Assembly (NCBI RefSeq): GCF_000006405.1
Contig: NW_003208911.1
Span: forward strand, 14,608 to 78,607
DNA: 64,000 nt
Direction: 5' to 3'
Origin: Perkinsus marinus ATCC 50983
Lineage: Eukaryota; Perkinsozoa; Perkinsida; Perkinsidae
The stretch's first letter is position 1. Each line of letters starts with the position of its first letter. This document shows, piece by piece, positions 46,218-58,667 of the stretch. The notes below the pieces were generated by a model. That model saw nothing but the letters and a program-made list of their open reading frames with translations. It did no database searches and was not told where the DNA came from. A program made the translations under genes and the position numbers.

Positions 46218-46591
46218 TTTTACAGCGATTGTTTTGTTGTCGAGTTTGGGTGCAGAAGAATGGAGATATTATATCTCTATTATATCTAGTATTAGTTCAT
46301 ATCTCGGATGTAAACTAACACTACTGAGGGAGCTTTGATCCATTTCGAAAAGATATGAGGTCCGGTGGCCTTTTATGTTAGTCAAGCCTCTGGAAACTAC
46401 ATCAGGTCAGGGTCCGTTGACAAACGTCTTCAATAGTTCCCTTCCGATAGAGATTCATCGAAATCGGTCTTGATAGTATTTCCATTCCTTGTACAAAGGG
46501 AGCACGGTTAGATACGAAATGATGATAGTACATACTGAACACTATCAACTATTTACATGCACACAACGAGCAGCTTCCAATTCTGAAACCT
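46218..46591. other. Convergent intergenic stretch
   Basis: AT-rich spacer between the ends of FCP1 and the deaminase-fusion gene; it has short runs of tatatctc-like repeats and no gene. Confidence 0.4.
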
Positions 46592-48723
46592 TTACCCGAA
46601 ACTGCCATGCACTAGAGAGGTATCAAGATCGGACTCTCGAGGCTCTGCCGATCCAATGAGGGGCTCACTCCCCGATGTCCACCACTCGTAAGACACTCGT
46701 ACCTAATGAGAAATAAATAGGTACATGGATGCACCTCTTGCACTCACCTGGATGTTAGGGAATGATCGACGGAATTGTTGAATTGCATAAATACAGGATA
46801 GACAAGGAAAATGTGATACATGCAAATGAAGCCAACCAACTTCACTGTTGTCAGATAGGAAATTGGCAACACCATTGAGAGCAGATATCTCTGCATGGGT
46901 TGATCGATCATTCATAAGGTATAACCCTGTGAAAGGCTCTCGTCGGTGACCTTCACTGAATTCATCGACAAGCTCATCGTTGGTATCTTCAAAGCTGCAC
47001 ATCATTTGAGACCCGCCTCTGACGACGAACACTCTCGTGTCCGTATCACCGATGCTTAGCTCGACCTCACAAGTGATGAATTTAGCGATGGGTTGTCGGA
47101 GGCCTCGATCCGTTCGCGTGATGTATCGCGGAACATAAGGAGCATGATGAACCCCTAATGCTTCCAATAGTCTACCAGTACTAATCGGACCCACATGGCA
47201 CACAGTCAATGCTGTTTCTATCCGTTTCGAAGGATCGTCGCTCAAACATGTGATTAATTCACTCACATCGGGCTCACAAGGCATGTCTCTTTCTGGCACA
47301 CCCGCGAGAGCGGCGGAATCCCATAGCATCACTGAGTCTGCGAGAATCGGGTTGGTGCCCAATTCCTCTCCGGTATCGACGTCCGACTGGAGCTTCCGTT
47401 GCTGCTGATTATAATAGCGTGTAACGCAGTCCTGTATGAGCATCCTAGCGTCTCTCGATAGCGCGTCACGAGAGCCAAAACCGATGGCCAAAGCCCAAGA
47501 GAATTTAGGGAGATCGTTGACATCTATCCGTACCGAGAGGGCTTGGAGCTCATCGATGAAGCCACTGAAGTTACCAACAGTCCTCGCAAGCGACCATACA
47601 ATAAGAACGACATCTCCTGATGGGGCTGTCGAGTCCGTGAGCAAATATGAGAGCACCAGCCCAGCTCTCTCAGGACTGACCGGGTTAGATGCTGTGAGAG
47701 CTGCGAGCCGTGAGATCGACCAGAGCAGCATCGCCAGGCTTCGCGATGTGGGTCGGATGGATAGGCTTGAAATTGTGATATTGGAGAGGAGGTCGGCGAG
47801 CTAAGAGAGGACGACATACTCGTAATTTTTGTACAGGTATCACCTGAGGGATCCTCCATTCGAGCAGATTGGATGGAGCCAATGTCGCGAAGGCATGTGC
47901 TGCACTGGCCAACTTCATCAGCTCCGATGCAGTATACTTGGACCATGAATTCACTATCTTGGGGAACCTCAGGAGCACTTCATCAACTCTCGAAAGCGTC
48001 ATAACTAACAACAACATTTGTATATAACTACGTACAGGGAGTAGGCACCTCCTATGGCCTTGATATCCGCTAGAGTGCGGAGGACGAGGACATCCAAAGT
48101 TCCATCTTGCTCATCAAGCGAGGTATGTCAAGATAAGCCACTATAAGCATTTGAGCGACGCTTCGAATGTGCCTGTAATAAGAGGCTTTAGTAGCCCAGG
48201 GCAACTGGTACATGACTCACTGCCTTGGACCAGAGAGAGCAATCATCTTGCACAGCGCAGGGACATCCCATTTCACGAGTATTCCCCGCTCGATCAGGAG
48301 CCACAGGAAATGATCAACTGCCGCATCATCATCATTGCACTTTGTTAATGCGGAGAGTATACAGAGAATATCTTTTGGGGCATCAAGGTAGGATACACAT
48401 TCGACCGCACTCGGAAGGATTCTCTTAGCATGTGGTTGCATCCCCTCCAACATGAGCTGTCGAATGAGCTCAGTCTGGTCTCTAAAGGTTAGCGAGTCGG
48501 GCAGGTGAGCCAACGCATTCACAGTGACTTCTTGTGGTGCTCCGAGCCGCATGCCTAGCGTGAGCAGCTGAGTAAACACACCAGGGGAGATACCAGGACA
48601 GAGTGCTGCATGAATAGCCTCAGTAGCCAGGGGAACATCAACCACGGGTAGTGGTTCAGGCATGCGGAGGCGTTTGCGCAGTAGCTTGAGGAGAAGGGAT
48701 GGTGGCCTCATCCTGAGGGACAT
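46592..48723 (-). CDS. Helical-repeat protein with C-terminal cytidine-deaminase-like domain
   Basis: The start at 48723 gives a basic, hydrophobic N-terminus (MSLRMRPPSLLLKLLRKRLR) that fits a mitochondrial or plastid-like targeting signal. A long region of Leu/Ala-rich helical repeats follows (VFTQLLTLGMRLG, ELMKLASAAHAFATLA, LLWSISRLAAL, LIVWSLARTVGNF), similar in texture to OPR, RAP or FASTK-type organellar RNA-binding repeats. The C-terminus contains the two zinc-site motifs of the deaminase superfamily: HAE in STHAEISALNG (46897-46889) and PCxxC in VSHFPCLSCIY (46807-46793). After a 45-nt intron (46703-46747) the last exon adds VRVSYEWW and ends at 46592. Family knowledge: HAE plus PCxxC binds catalytic zinc in cytidine and RNA deaminases. 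An organellar RNA-editing or modification role is inferred. Exon joints around 48020-48220 are uncertain. Confidence 0.75.
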
Positions 48724-49028
48724 ATCGATGGGACTCTCATACAGCTATCAACATCGTATGACCACCTATACTGAACCGAAGAGAACCGCCCTAATTCCAA
48801 CAGAGCATGCCAAAGGAGCTCAAATGAGGCTGATTTGTGATAGGAGCCCTCCCTTACTTGATAGAACACTGCGGCCAGAGGCTGGTGAGTAATGATACAT
48901 ATACTGTACAGCAATCAATGGCAAGAAACAGGCAGGAGACACTAACCTTGCCTTTGGCAAAAAATCACAACAACACTGAGGCGGAAGCACAGAGAGGAGT
49001 GGCGGCTTCCTTGTCTATGGGGTCGACC
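48724..49028. other. Short spacer between two minus-strand genes
   Basis: About 300 bp between the PanK stop and the start of the deaminase-fusion gene; its promoter should lie here. No motif stands out. Confidence 0.4.
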
Positions 49029-51127
49029 TCAAACACGAGAAGTCTTGCTCAAGTCTACAATAAGAGCGCCGATTGCTCCAACATATCCCTCATGTTGGAG
49101 GAAGAGGACTTCTACTGGATCACCGAGGCCAATAGAGGATGGTGGTAGAGCTGGTGTTGGCGCTAAGAAGGCAAGTCACTACATTATCTCATAAGTAGTC
49201 TATGATTGTTACATTTATCATGACTACGTATAGGTATAGGCAGGGTCATTGTAGTGGCATTGCATGTACCATCTCCACTTGCTTCAACTGATGATGAATG
49301 CACCATCGAGCCATCATCGTCGCAAGATGCAGCACCATACCTGGAGGCGGCCTTATATGGTCCGTCTGTCTATTCTGTTCTTGTGGTTGCCCCCATTGTT
49401 GATACCATTCGACTGCATAGCTGAACAACGTGGATGAGGATATGAATGACTTCACTCTCCTAGGCTTACCTAATGCTGGCCATCGTTGGCTCGTGCTTGT
49501 TGACGTATTTCCCTAACCAACTGGTGATAACCAAACAGCCACTAATACGATGAGTCTAGATCCTACCACTACAAAAGATAGTTCTGCACTTGTTGATTTT
49601 GGCAACCAGGTAAGAAATGTAGCCTATGTTATAAGAGACCATTTGTATGAGGGATTGTGCTAGGTCCTCTCTAGCTGGCCGGGGAGGACGCCCAACCTCA
49701 CTAGCTGTGAACCCGGCACACAAGTTCCCTGACGACAAGTCGGGATGATGAGAAGTGTGCCCGCCTTCACCTCCACCTGGCAGCTCGTTTCCTTCTTTTG
49801 ATGTGGTCCTCGGACGGTCCGCTACAAAGAGTCTGCCCATAGAGCTAGCCAATGTATCATCTGACCACATGCCGTGCTCAGATCCAGGTTGGGTACCCAT
49901 AAGATCACCAACTGAGAGATCTGACCGACGGGCATCTCCCCACCTGACCCAAGGGTGATAATAGAAACAACGGTGCGGGTTCAAGCTCACCGGCTCAACT
50001 CGATGATCTCTTCAAAACTCTGGGCATTGAACATAAGAGAGCCGAGACCGAGTACCTATATAGTATCACATGGTAGACTAACAACAACAACAACAACAAC
50101 AACTCCACGACACGATCATGATCATGATCATCTTTACGATAGCTCGCTATAATGACAACACGACTGGCTTCAACAATGGACAGATAATACTTGTGCTATC
50201 CCTCTTACCGTTCCTCCGCCTACTGATGTCCCCGACACACGCTTGTACTTACCAGGCCCTTCAACCTTCAATATAGATACACCCGATCCTGAACATGATG
50301 ATAATGATGATGATCTAGAGGCAATACCATGACAGAGTATCACGGCGACAGCAGCAGCAGCAGCCTACCTATGTTGCATAGTAGGAAAGGGAAGAAGCCT
50401 CTGCCTTCGACACCCTCCATAGCACTAGTATCTATCACTTGACGTCGTTTATGTTTAATGTTATATTGGAATAAGGAACCATCGGTGTTGAGAAGTAGCG
50501 ACAAGCCGCTGAGGAGGAGAAGGAGGCAAGCATGGGCATTCGAGAGGTGCTCCAGTAGTAGGAGTACCTCACTAGACTGTCCATTTCATCAACCTTAACG
50601 ATATCAGCATCTAACCGTTCACGTATCACAGACGCGAACTTCACAGCACCACCTCCTACATGGTAAAGGGTAGCTGCAAGAAGGAGGGGTTCACCACTTA
50701 CCAGTAGCTCGTATAGTAGGCCTGGGTAGTGTACCCAGAGGATAATGCTCCAACACTACGAGCTCGAGGAATGCCATCTTACAACAACAACATGTCGATG
50801 ACACAAGGATGCAGAGAGTTACTTACCGTAGTGCTTAGCTGACCTTCTCGACTGGAGAATAGGAAGAAAGCAAGAGACTTGCCACTAGATGTCTTGAGAG
50901 ACCTCTCATCTCGACTCACTGAGAGTCCGGCTTCCTTAACACGTTCCACTGAGAGGGGTACCAATGTAGACCTTCTAGTCAGTGAATACGACTAGACTAG
51001 CCTCACCTGGTATTCTATCCTCAACACAGGCGACCTTTGCAAGTGTCCCTCCAATATCAAGGGCTAGCCAATCAATTACCTCATAGGAGCGTCGATCACC
51101 ACCGTCATCGCCTCCACTACACCTCAT
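49029..51127 (-). CDS. Pantothenate kinase, eukaryotic type II
   Basis: Minus-strand exons encode, from the start at 51127: MRCSGGDDGGDRRSYEVIDW with LALDIGGTLAKVACVE (phosphate-binding motif); VGGGAVKFASVIRERL with KVDEMDSLVR; FFPFLLCNIG joined to GSGVSILKVEG and RVSGTSVGGGT; VLGLGSLMFNAQSFEEIIEL; GDARRSDLSVGDLMG; DDTLASSMGRL; EDLAQSLIQMVSYNIGYISY; RVKSFISSSTLFSYAVEWYQ; and VLFLQHEGYVGAIGALIVDL before the stop at 49031-49029. These are in PanK order. Family knowledge: PanK phosphorylates pantothenate with ATP, the first and usually rate-limiting step of coenzyme A synthesis. Introns are short. A CAA/GTT-rich tract near 50080 lies in an intron. Open frames on the plus strand in this span are shadows. 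Confidence 0.92.
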
Positions 51128-51298
51128 CAATAGTAACACTCAACTTCTAATGTGCAAACTTTCATTCTGTGAACACAACAGAAGGGGAAGAATGTAAGAA
51201 ACGTATTGACGTTGTTGTTGATGGAAAACAATGCCACAGTATACAGTTTGGTAAACAACTTGATTATTAGATTACTGCTGCCTGTACCCTCATCATCA

Positions 51299-54200
51299 TC
51301 ATCGACGACGACCCCGACCTTTCCCTCCTGAAAAGGATCATAACTACTACTACTAGCATTGATAATCAGCAGTTGAGCAAACTGACCACTATTGTCTCCA
51401 ATGGCGAAAGACCTCCTAGGAGCCCCACGATGTGCTAACTTCTCAGCCTGTTTGGCTCGGAAAGCGGCCTAATAAGGTAGAACATGGTATAAATGAAGTG
51501 GATGTACATAGCATGATGATGATGCTGCTGATGACTATAATAATATGTACCTTGCTCTTGGCTGCAAAGGCCTTCCTCCTCTTGGGGTCCTGCATGATCT
51601 TAGTCATCGTCTTCTTCTTGCGGTTCTTGGCAATTCTAAAGGTAACCACATCCATAATGAGGTGGTGATACAACTCTGGAGAGTAGATCTTACTGACTAG
51701 CATGCAATAGCTCATCCTTAGCATTATCGCCTCTTGACGTTACTCCAACCCTACCCATCACTCTATCTTGCTTAGCGAGATGTCGCTTCTGTTTATTCGT
51801 GAGAAACCTAAGACAACAAGTGAACCAAAGTGGGGACAGCCTTCGAGTACTCCTTCTGGACTCCACCATGGAACTCCTTGACCATCCTAGCTCCCCCACC
51901 CGAGCCTGTCCCCCGATCCTCCTCATTATCATCCTCAATAGTGATAGCCTTTCTCGGTGCCGTGAATGCTGTATTATTCTGTGATGGAGATAGGTCAAGA
52001 TTCATAACGATGTATTTCCAACCTGCTTATCCTCCAACTCCCCGACCTTCTGTATCCTCTTATGACTTGACTTCAACCACTTAGAGTAGATATCACTCTT
52101 CTCCATCTCACCACTCACCAACTGACAGCATTCAACCCAAGAGTACCACCCCTCCAGCAAATCCTGCTGCCTGATACCTTGCCAGCCTCGTTACGCCTCT
52201 TCCTAGATGCTGCTATTGGAGCCCCGCCATCACCAGCGACCATCACAGGGAGATACCTGTCCTCCAGTTCATAGCGTGGGAAATATGCACATCATCAACC
52301 ACATGTGTTGGTGACAATATGGAAATTCCGAGGAAATTTTGAGAAATTTTCGTAGTTAAACTCTACGATTAACGAGGAAACTCCTGAACTCAACTGAGGA
52401 AAGCGAACATATATTTCAAGACTGGCGGTTTGTGATTGTTATCCAGCCCGAGCTTACTTCTTCTTCCTAGCATCCCATCGCATAACACTCTTCGCCTTAG
52501 TCATCGACTCTCGATCATCAGGTACCAAATCCAGCTGGGCCTTCTCTATGTCCAACTGCTTCTCCCTCTCCTTAGCCTCAATAGACTGGTCAGCATCAAC
52601 AGACCCTGAGGAGTAGTGAACCAGGAACGAGGGAGAGCCTATTTACCAAGGTAAAACTGGTTGGATCGACATGTGGTCTGGTTGAACACACTGACACCAT
52701 CCTCAAGATGATAAGATGTTTTCTTTCTCCCACCAACAGCGAGGCCAGCCTCATTCGGCTGTGGTAAACTACCACCTGGAGCGACACTTACGACCCAGTG
52801 CGGTCGTTAGCATTTACCATTCTTCTCGAGCTTCCTCCGAGCCCTCTTACTAAGCATACGATGAGTCCGCTTGTCATCAGTCGCCGCTCGCTGCGAGGAT
52901 GCCAGTGGCCTCTTCTGCCCAACTTGTACATCCTCCATCTATACACGACATATTAGTACTATGATACTCATTATGAGTAGTACCTCTCCCTCCCCAGTTA
53001 CAGATTCCTCTACGTCGCTGTCTTCATCTTCCTGCTCTTGTGACTCCAGTTGTTGGTGTTCTTGTTGTTGCCTCACTCGCGACATCCTCTTGAGATCATG
53101 TCGTAACTTTCTTGGTGCTACCTACAGTGAACATGTCCTAGCTAATGCCACGGACAACCATGAACTCACCACATGCTGAGATATCTCAGCCATTGTTTCA
53201 GGTTTGATAGCAGTAGTGCTGCTAGTTCCAGTCGACTTAGGCTGTTGGGAGGGACGGAAGGAGCCTATAGAGATCAACAACATGTTCAAGTGGCAATACT
53301 CCATACATGGCATTAACCAAAGAGAGGAACGTACGAAGCTGTGCTATCATATCGAGCTTCTCCTTCATATCCTCAACACTCTGTGAACCTGACCAACACT
53401 ACCCTGCCCACCGGCTGTACTCCTCTAAATAGGCAGCCATTACCAAGATCAGCAGCCGTCCTGAAAGCAGGATGCGGGGTGTCCAGGAGCCTTTGAGGCC
53501 CACCCGCCTCAGCTCTAAGGATCAACTTCGCCCGTCGAACCTGGACATGCGCTGAGTGCACCAAGGAGCAGGGTCGTCATTACACTCTGGTTGGAGGCCG
53601 CTGGTCTAGTTTTGTAGTAGAGATGATATGCACTCATCATTGATCGCTGCAAGGAGGCCAGCTCAGCATCCCCAGATACAAGTCGGCGAACCTACGGAAA
53701 AGTACCATCACTGGGAATCGAACCAGGGGTCTCGTAATGCTCACCGTCTCGACTTCCTCCTGTACACTAGGGATGCCGCCGATAACACACAGTCTCTTCT
53801 CGTCCACTTCACCATCATCTCCATCACCCTCAGCAGGGATAGGATGGTCGCTACCTAAGGCCTGCAGGCCGAGCTTCCGACCTGCAACGACACCACCACT
53901 CCAATTCGAATCACTATGTATCAAAGCAAGGGATATTCACAGCTGATTAACATCAATAGAAGATGTATAATCCCCAATGACGGAGAAGGCAATACTCCCC
54001 AAGCTACCACCTAGGAACAGCATGAGTTCAACTGCATAAGGCATATCGTCGTGTGTGACGAGTGAGGCACATAACCCCTTGGCTCCAGCTCGGGCAGTTC
54101 CTATAATGATAAGCTATGAGATTCCCAAGCAGCTGGGGGATATCTCTAACCGTCGACCTACTCCCACATCTATGCACAAAGAGCTTGGAGCTTGAAGGGA

Positions 54201-55844
54201 AGTCATAGTTGATGACATAGTCCAACTGAGGTATATCAATACCTCTAGCGGCCACATCAGTCACCAACAAAACCTGATGTAAGGATCTTCGTGTGAAAGG
54301 AGGGGTATGAGCACTACTGATGCCTTCCCCGATCGGAACTTAGATAGACTAGAAGTCCTCTGGGTCTGGTCCATAGACCCATAGATAGGGGCGTTACTAA
54401 TACCAACTTGGGTAAGCAGTGATGCGAAGAACTCTACGTTATGACGAGTCGCGACGAATACCTAAAGCCACGATGCCATAGACATTCGTCCCCCCACAGT
54501 GAGCCTACTATAGTTTTCGATGACCGTGCCCCCTTCTTCCCACCCTTGCTTTTCCCCTCCACACCAGCGACCCCTGTCGCATCCCCAGTACTTTTATTAC
54601 CCATGGATTGGAGCCTACCAGACGATGTGAGCATACCCTAGTTAACATACCATCCACTCCCCTACTTGCGGAGCAACGCTACTAGTGCCGCTGGCTTGGA
54701 GTCTGCAGTGGTATAGAGGAACCACAAATCAAGCGTGTCTGATATCGTATGCTCTACCTGGGAATGAATGTAATGGTGAATTCGCTTATAATGCAGCAGC
54801 ACTCACGTCAAGACGGATGAACTCAGTAGATTCAGACCTTAGACCAGCTCTACTGAATTGTGTTAGCTGACTAGGTAGAGTAGCAGAGAATAGCAGACAC
54901 TGTCGAGAAGGTGGAGTCGCCTTAAGAATACCTCAACATGAATAGCGTGTAGCCCATACAGGAGAATAGTAGTATTACTTTGCATATCATCAGCGAAACC
55001 CATCTCAAAGAGCCTATCAGCCTCATCGAAAACAATATACTGTACCCGCTGTAGAGATAAGTCCGCTTCCACCATGTGATGGACCTACCAAGGCTTCAAT
55101 GAGGTATCGGACGACGACGCTTCGTGAGAATGGGTAAAAACAAGCCAACAGCTATTCGATCAGATTAGCATTGTTGAAGTATCCATTTAGTATAGCACCA
55201 CTACCCTTACTACCAGGCGTCCTGGTGTACAGATGAGCACATCGGGGTTACTAGAGAGCCTATCGAACTGAGACTCCATGCTGTGACCGCCAACGATAAG
55301 ACATAATCGGAGGTCTGTGAATTTCCCTAAGAGAAGCTATTATCATGCATTCCCATTACGATGACCTTCTTACCAAGCATCCTAGTGACCTTGATAGTCT
55401 GCATGGCTAGCTCACGGGTAGGCGATAGAATAACGGCTCTGGCTCCAACAACCTCACTATGACCCTTCAAGATTTGTATCTATCAGAATACTTGCAGTTG
55501 ATGCAGAACCTCCTCTCCCGAGTAGTACCATTGGTATAACAAAAGCAGCCGTTTTACCACTCCCCGTTCTAGCCATAGCCACTACATCACTACCACCGAG
55601 GATCGCGGGTATAGCCTTCCTCTGGATTGGCGTGGGCTGGTTGTATCTGAGGTCTCGACACATACCAACAACCGCGTCCCCCAAGGGGTTATTACCCCAT
55701 CTTCTGAATAGCCTTAAAGAGCGGATCTGACAGTCCCATCGTTTGGAAGGCACCACCACTGATCTTCTTGCCGCCGCTGGAAGTGGCAGTGGTGGTGGTG
55801 GTATGACCAACGTCACGGCCCTTGGCAGCACCCTCGAGGACCAT
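51299..55844 (-). CDS. DEAD-box RNA helicase DBP10/DDX54
   Basis: The start at 55844 gives [14 protein letters not shown] and a short exon with [20 protein letters not shown], spliced to [20 protein letters not shown] (Q motif). Then come [16 protein letters not shown] (motif I), [15 protein letters not shown] (DEAD), [18 protein letters not shown] and FVHRCGRTARAG (motifs V-VI), and [18 protein letters not shown]. The family-specific DBP10CT region contains [20 protein letters not shown] and [11 protein letters not shown]. The tail is Lys/Arg-rich ([21 protein letters not shown]) and probably ends GKGRGRRR at 51299. Family knowledge: Dbp10/DDX54 is a nucleolar helicase needed for 25S/28S rRNA maturation. 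Introns include the tRNA-like one at 53692-53744 and one carrying MITE copy E. The C-terminal splice choice is moderately certain. Confidence 0.92.
52266..52424 (-). repeat. MITE-like repeat R1, copy E (inverted, in a DDX54 intron)
   Basis: Starts gcgtgggaaatatgcac and ends with ctgaggaaagcgaacatata, the same arrangement as copy B. It lies between the DDX54 exons ending RWDARKKK and starting RYLPVMVAG (minus strand), so it sits in an intron. Confidence 0.8.
53692..53744 (-). other. 53-nt intron built from a tRNA T-arm-like sequence
   Basis: In DDX54 the exon ending [10 protein letters not shown] joins in phase 0 to [13 protein letters not shown]. The 53-nt intron between them contains ggttcgattcc (53724-53714, minus strand) with flanking ctgg and ccag that can pair, then a tactttt run, then the 3' splice AG. 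It resembles the 51-nt intron at 16712-16762. Confidence 0.65.
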
Positions 55845-56548
55845 CTCAGAGAATAATCTTCCCACAAAAAAATAACCATCATCGATTTTTCCCTCTGTAT
55901 GCTTTCGGCTGAGTCCCTCCCTTGCACCCTCCCGGTAAATTTGGTGAACGACTTTGCAAAATTAATCACTTCGAGTGATACTTTCAAAACATGTGTCGAA
56001 TCGCTCCGCTGACCGCTTATCGCGCGCGCCCCAATTATATGTGCTTTCCAAAGCTGCCCCAGCGAGGGCTCCTATCACGCTAGCCACGTAGGAGCGGTCT
56101 TCCCTACATCACAAACTTAAGTATATCCAACCTCTTCACTCGGTAGCCTCTCCCCCCTAACCGACCTTATCGTCAGCGCGTCCCTGAGAACTATGCTTAT
56201 GATCATTGCGTGAGTTGCCCAAATATACATGCCTCTGACTCGCAACACAAGTAGTTACAGTGTTAGGTGTTGAAGAGGTGTTGAGGTCTGCACATTCATC
56301 ATTATCATATCATTCATGTGCCGACCGTCACCTCCCCGCCGAGCCAGAAACTATATGTACCCCACACTGACCAGCGACATCCTACTCGGCAATTGAGTCC
56401 GACTATCATACCCCTGACATTTATCACGGATGAAAACTTTCTACCCTCCTTGCCAATCCCCCCCCAGCTGCATAGTACCTGGGAACTGACGACTCTCTCT
56501 GATGAACGTCACGATGCCGCGTACAGACATCAGGGTGGGGGAAGGCAT
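55845..56548. promoter_or_regulatory. Upstream region of DDX54 with shared motif pair
   Basis: It lies between the DDX54 start (55844) and the end of the next minus-strand gene (56549). It contains atcgctccgct (56000-56010) and cgcgcgcgcc (56021-56030), also present upstream of WDR3. A regulatory role is inferred. Confidence 0.4.
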
Positions 56549-57723
56549 TTACGCATCAAAGTAATCCTGATAAGCTGCGTATTCGTAGCCGTCGAAGAAG
56601 TGATCGTTATCATCGGAAGTAGCTGTGAGAGATTCCTCCAGCCTTACAATGGCTGATGGTCCTCATCCTGTAAGTGATAACTCATAACCGAATAAGAGTA
56701 CAGAAACCATTCCGGTCATCACTCGAAGTAGTAGAAATAGGCACCCCGAAGCCTATCCATCCATCTAACAGGCATGACACGTGTGGAGAAACCATCACCA
56801 CCACCTTCACGAAAGTATATAACATCATAAGTATTGGCACGCCGCATCTGAAGTATTAATAACCAAAGTATCGATGCAATGGAGACAATAATCACCTTCT
56901 AATTGTCCACCGTTCCTTCCGCAAAACCGTGAAGGGATCCTTATCCCGTCGCGTGAACTTCTTGGTAGCAGCCCACGTTACCCAGTTGGTATCGGTATCA
57001 CTAAGATGTCGGACTCCCTCGAGCCATCGGGACTTCTCCTCGCATTCTTTCTGGAGTGTTTGCACCTCCACGTTCTGAATCTTGAAAAGACAATGCCTGA
57101 GGCAAATGAGCGATGACCCCTTCAAGCTGATCGTAGCCAAGTAGATGCTATCATATAACTACTACGAACCGAAAGAGTGCTCGTTTGATCTGATCCTTCA
57201 CATTGGCCACTTTAGAGGTAAAGAAGCCTGCTGTAGGGTCCTTGCTGAGGTAATCGGGGGTTATATCCGTGTCATCCAATACTCCATCCTGAAATGTCGC
57301 CAGTCAATCATCGGCCGAATAAGACCGACGTTTACAGGCATTTGAAATCCTTTCATTATCTTAGTTATCCATCTTTTATCGCGGTATGCTGGGAACTCCA
57401 TTCACGGATCAGCTGCCATAAGGCGGGCGCCTCTGTCAATAGCGCCTCACAAAAACTAAACAACAGAGGTAGCAGCCTCGGGTAGTAGCCGCGGACCTCT
57501 CATTCAGACAACACGACACTTGACATCGATGAAACTAGTAATACTTCAATGCAGCGAGCTTATCAGTTTCTGGCCCGTTGAGGTCGACCCTCTGCCGGAA
57601 TCTTTCGAAAACACACTTCACTCCAGCAATTACGTCGCTACCAACTCCGTTATTTCCTGGGCTTCCTGCTGGAGGATCTACACATCGGTGAGTGATCATT
57701 ACATTGGTCATTACCAAGCACAT
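56549..57723 (-). CDS. Unrecognised multi-exon protein (5' end uncertain)
   Basis: Several minus-strand segments have clear coding character and plausible GT-AG joints: VKCVFERFRQRVDLNGPETD near 57640-57540, CEALLTEAPALWQLIREWSS near 57450-57390, VLDDTDITPDYLSKD near 57295-57240, VEVQTLQKECEEKSRWLEGV to TVLRKERWTIRR (57080-56895), RRANTYDVIYFREGGGDG and PVRWMDRLRGAYFY (56850-56745), and the acidic end DDNDHFFDGYEYAAYQDYFD, stopping at 56549. The composition is charged and helical in the middle. I do not recognise a family. More 5' exons may extend to about 58100. A 195-codon plus-strand frame over the same DNA is judged a shadow. Confidence 0.5.
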
Positions 57724-58667
57724 CGAGTCATGGACAAACAGAGACGAAACGATACTAGTAGCTCAAACACCTCCGTTAATTCTTTCAAATTAACTGTTAT
57801 TGATAGGGAGCTCGACCCAATCATCCCTCATGCCGTTCATCAGCTCTCCCGAGCCGATATCTTTGGAACTTGTCAGTACAAAATATCGAGTTATTCTGGT
57901 CGATATATCGTATTAAACTTGTTAGTCATCCTCAGCTCCCACGCCTCTCACCTCGGTCTCCTCCTAAACCTTGTAGAGTGCATCAGCACTCTTTGTCTCT
58001 GCCCCTCCACGGCCATTTCCTCGAGTTCCTCTAACCCTGTCATAATCAGGGGCAATGGTTCCATCTTACCAGGCGGTCCTATTCCTCGGGCGACAAACTC
58101 GAGCTAGCACGGCCATAGCGTCATGCGGGGTTCATTTCCGGGTACGAGGGGTAACCCACAGAGGGTTACCTAGGACTCTAGTCAGCAAGTTAAGGTACTG
58201 CTCTACCAGGGCTTATTGAGACTCGATCCCTGTGATAAGGTCTCGACACTCCCAGCCACCCAGGTTATGCCACTCAAGGGACTGCAAAGGGAACAAAGAT
58301 GTTGATGGCCAAAACCGACCAGGGAGCAATCATTGAAAGGAGGGATGGGCTGACGATTGTGAAGAGGACCTGTAGTAATATACAAGAGTAAATTGTACTG
58401 TATATGGTGCCGTGAGACAACATACTGTGGCAACTTATCAACAATAACTATGCTACACATAGCATTAGGTATCACATAGAGAGTCTATTATTAGACGACA
58501 TACACAAGAGGACTACAAATAGTTTATGGGTACTATTGAACACTTGAAGGGAAGGACTGAAAAGCCATACTCGGTGATCACATTCGTGGAGTGGATGTAT
58601 GAGCTATGGCATACCGGCCCCAATTCCGATATTGCCATTTCTGGCCAGTTACCCTCACGCCGCGATC
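57724..58667. other. Stretch without a firmly assigned gene
   Basis: It may hold 5' exons of the unrecognised gene (a Gly/Arg-rich minus-strand segment near 58020). No other feature is supported before the repeat array at 58668. Confidence 0.35.

Noticed and set aside
49755-50330. Plus-strand Pro/Ser/Asp-rich frames that look like a disordered protein
   Set aside because: They lie antisense to pantothenate kinase exons whose minus-strand translation matches the family in order.
55457-55987. A start for DDX54 at the long frame beginning 55987
   Set aside because: The start at 55844 plus a short intron gives the family N-terminal block ([14 protein letters not shown]) directly before the Q motif.
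57520-58107. A 195-codon plus-strand open frame
   Set aside because: The opposite strand over part of it has coding segments with splice junctions that continue into a minus-strand gene; the plus frame has no domain and Ser/Leu-rich antisense-like composition.
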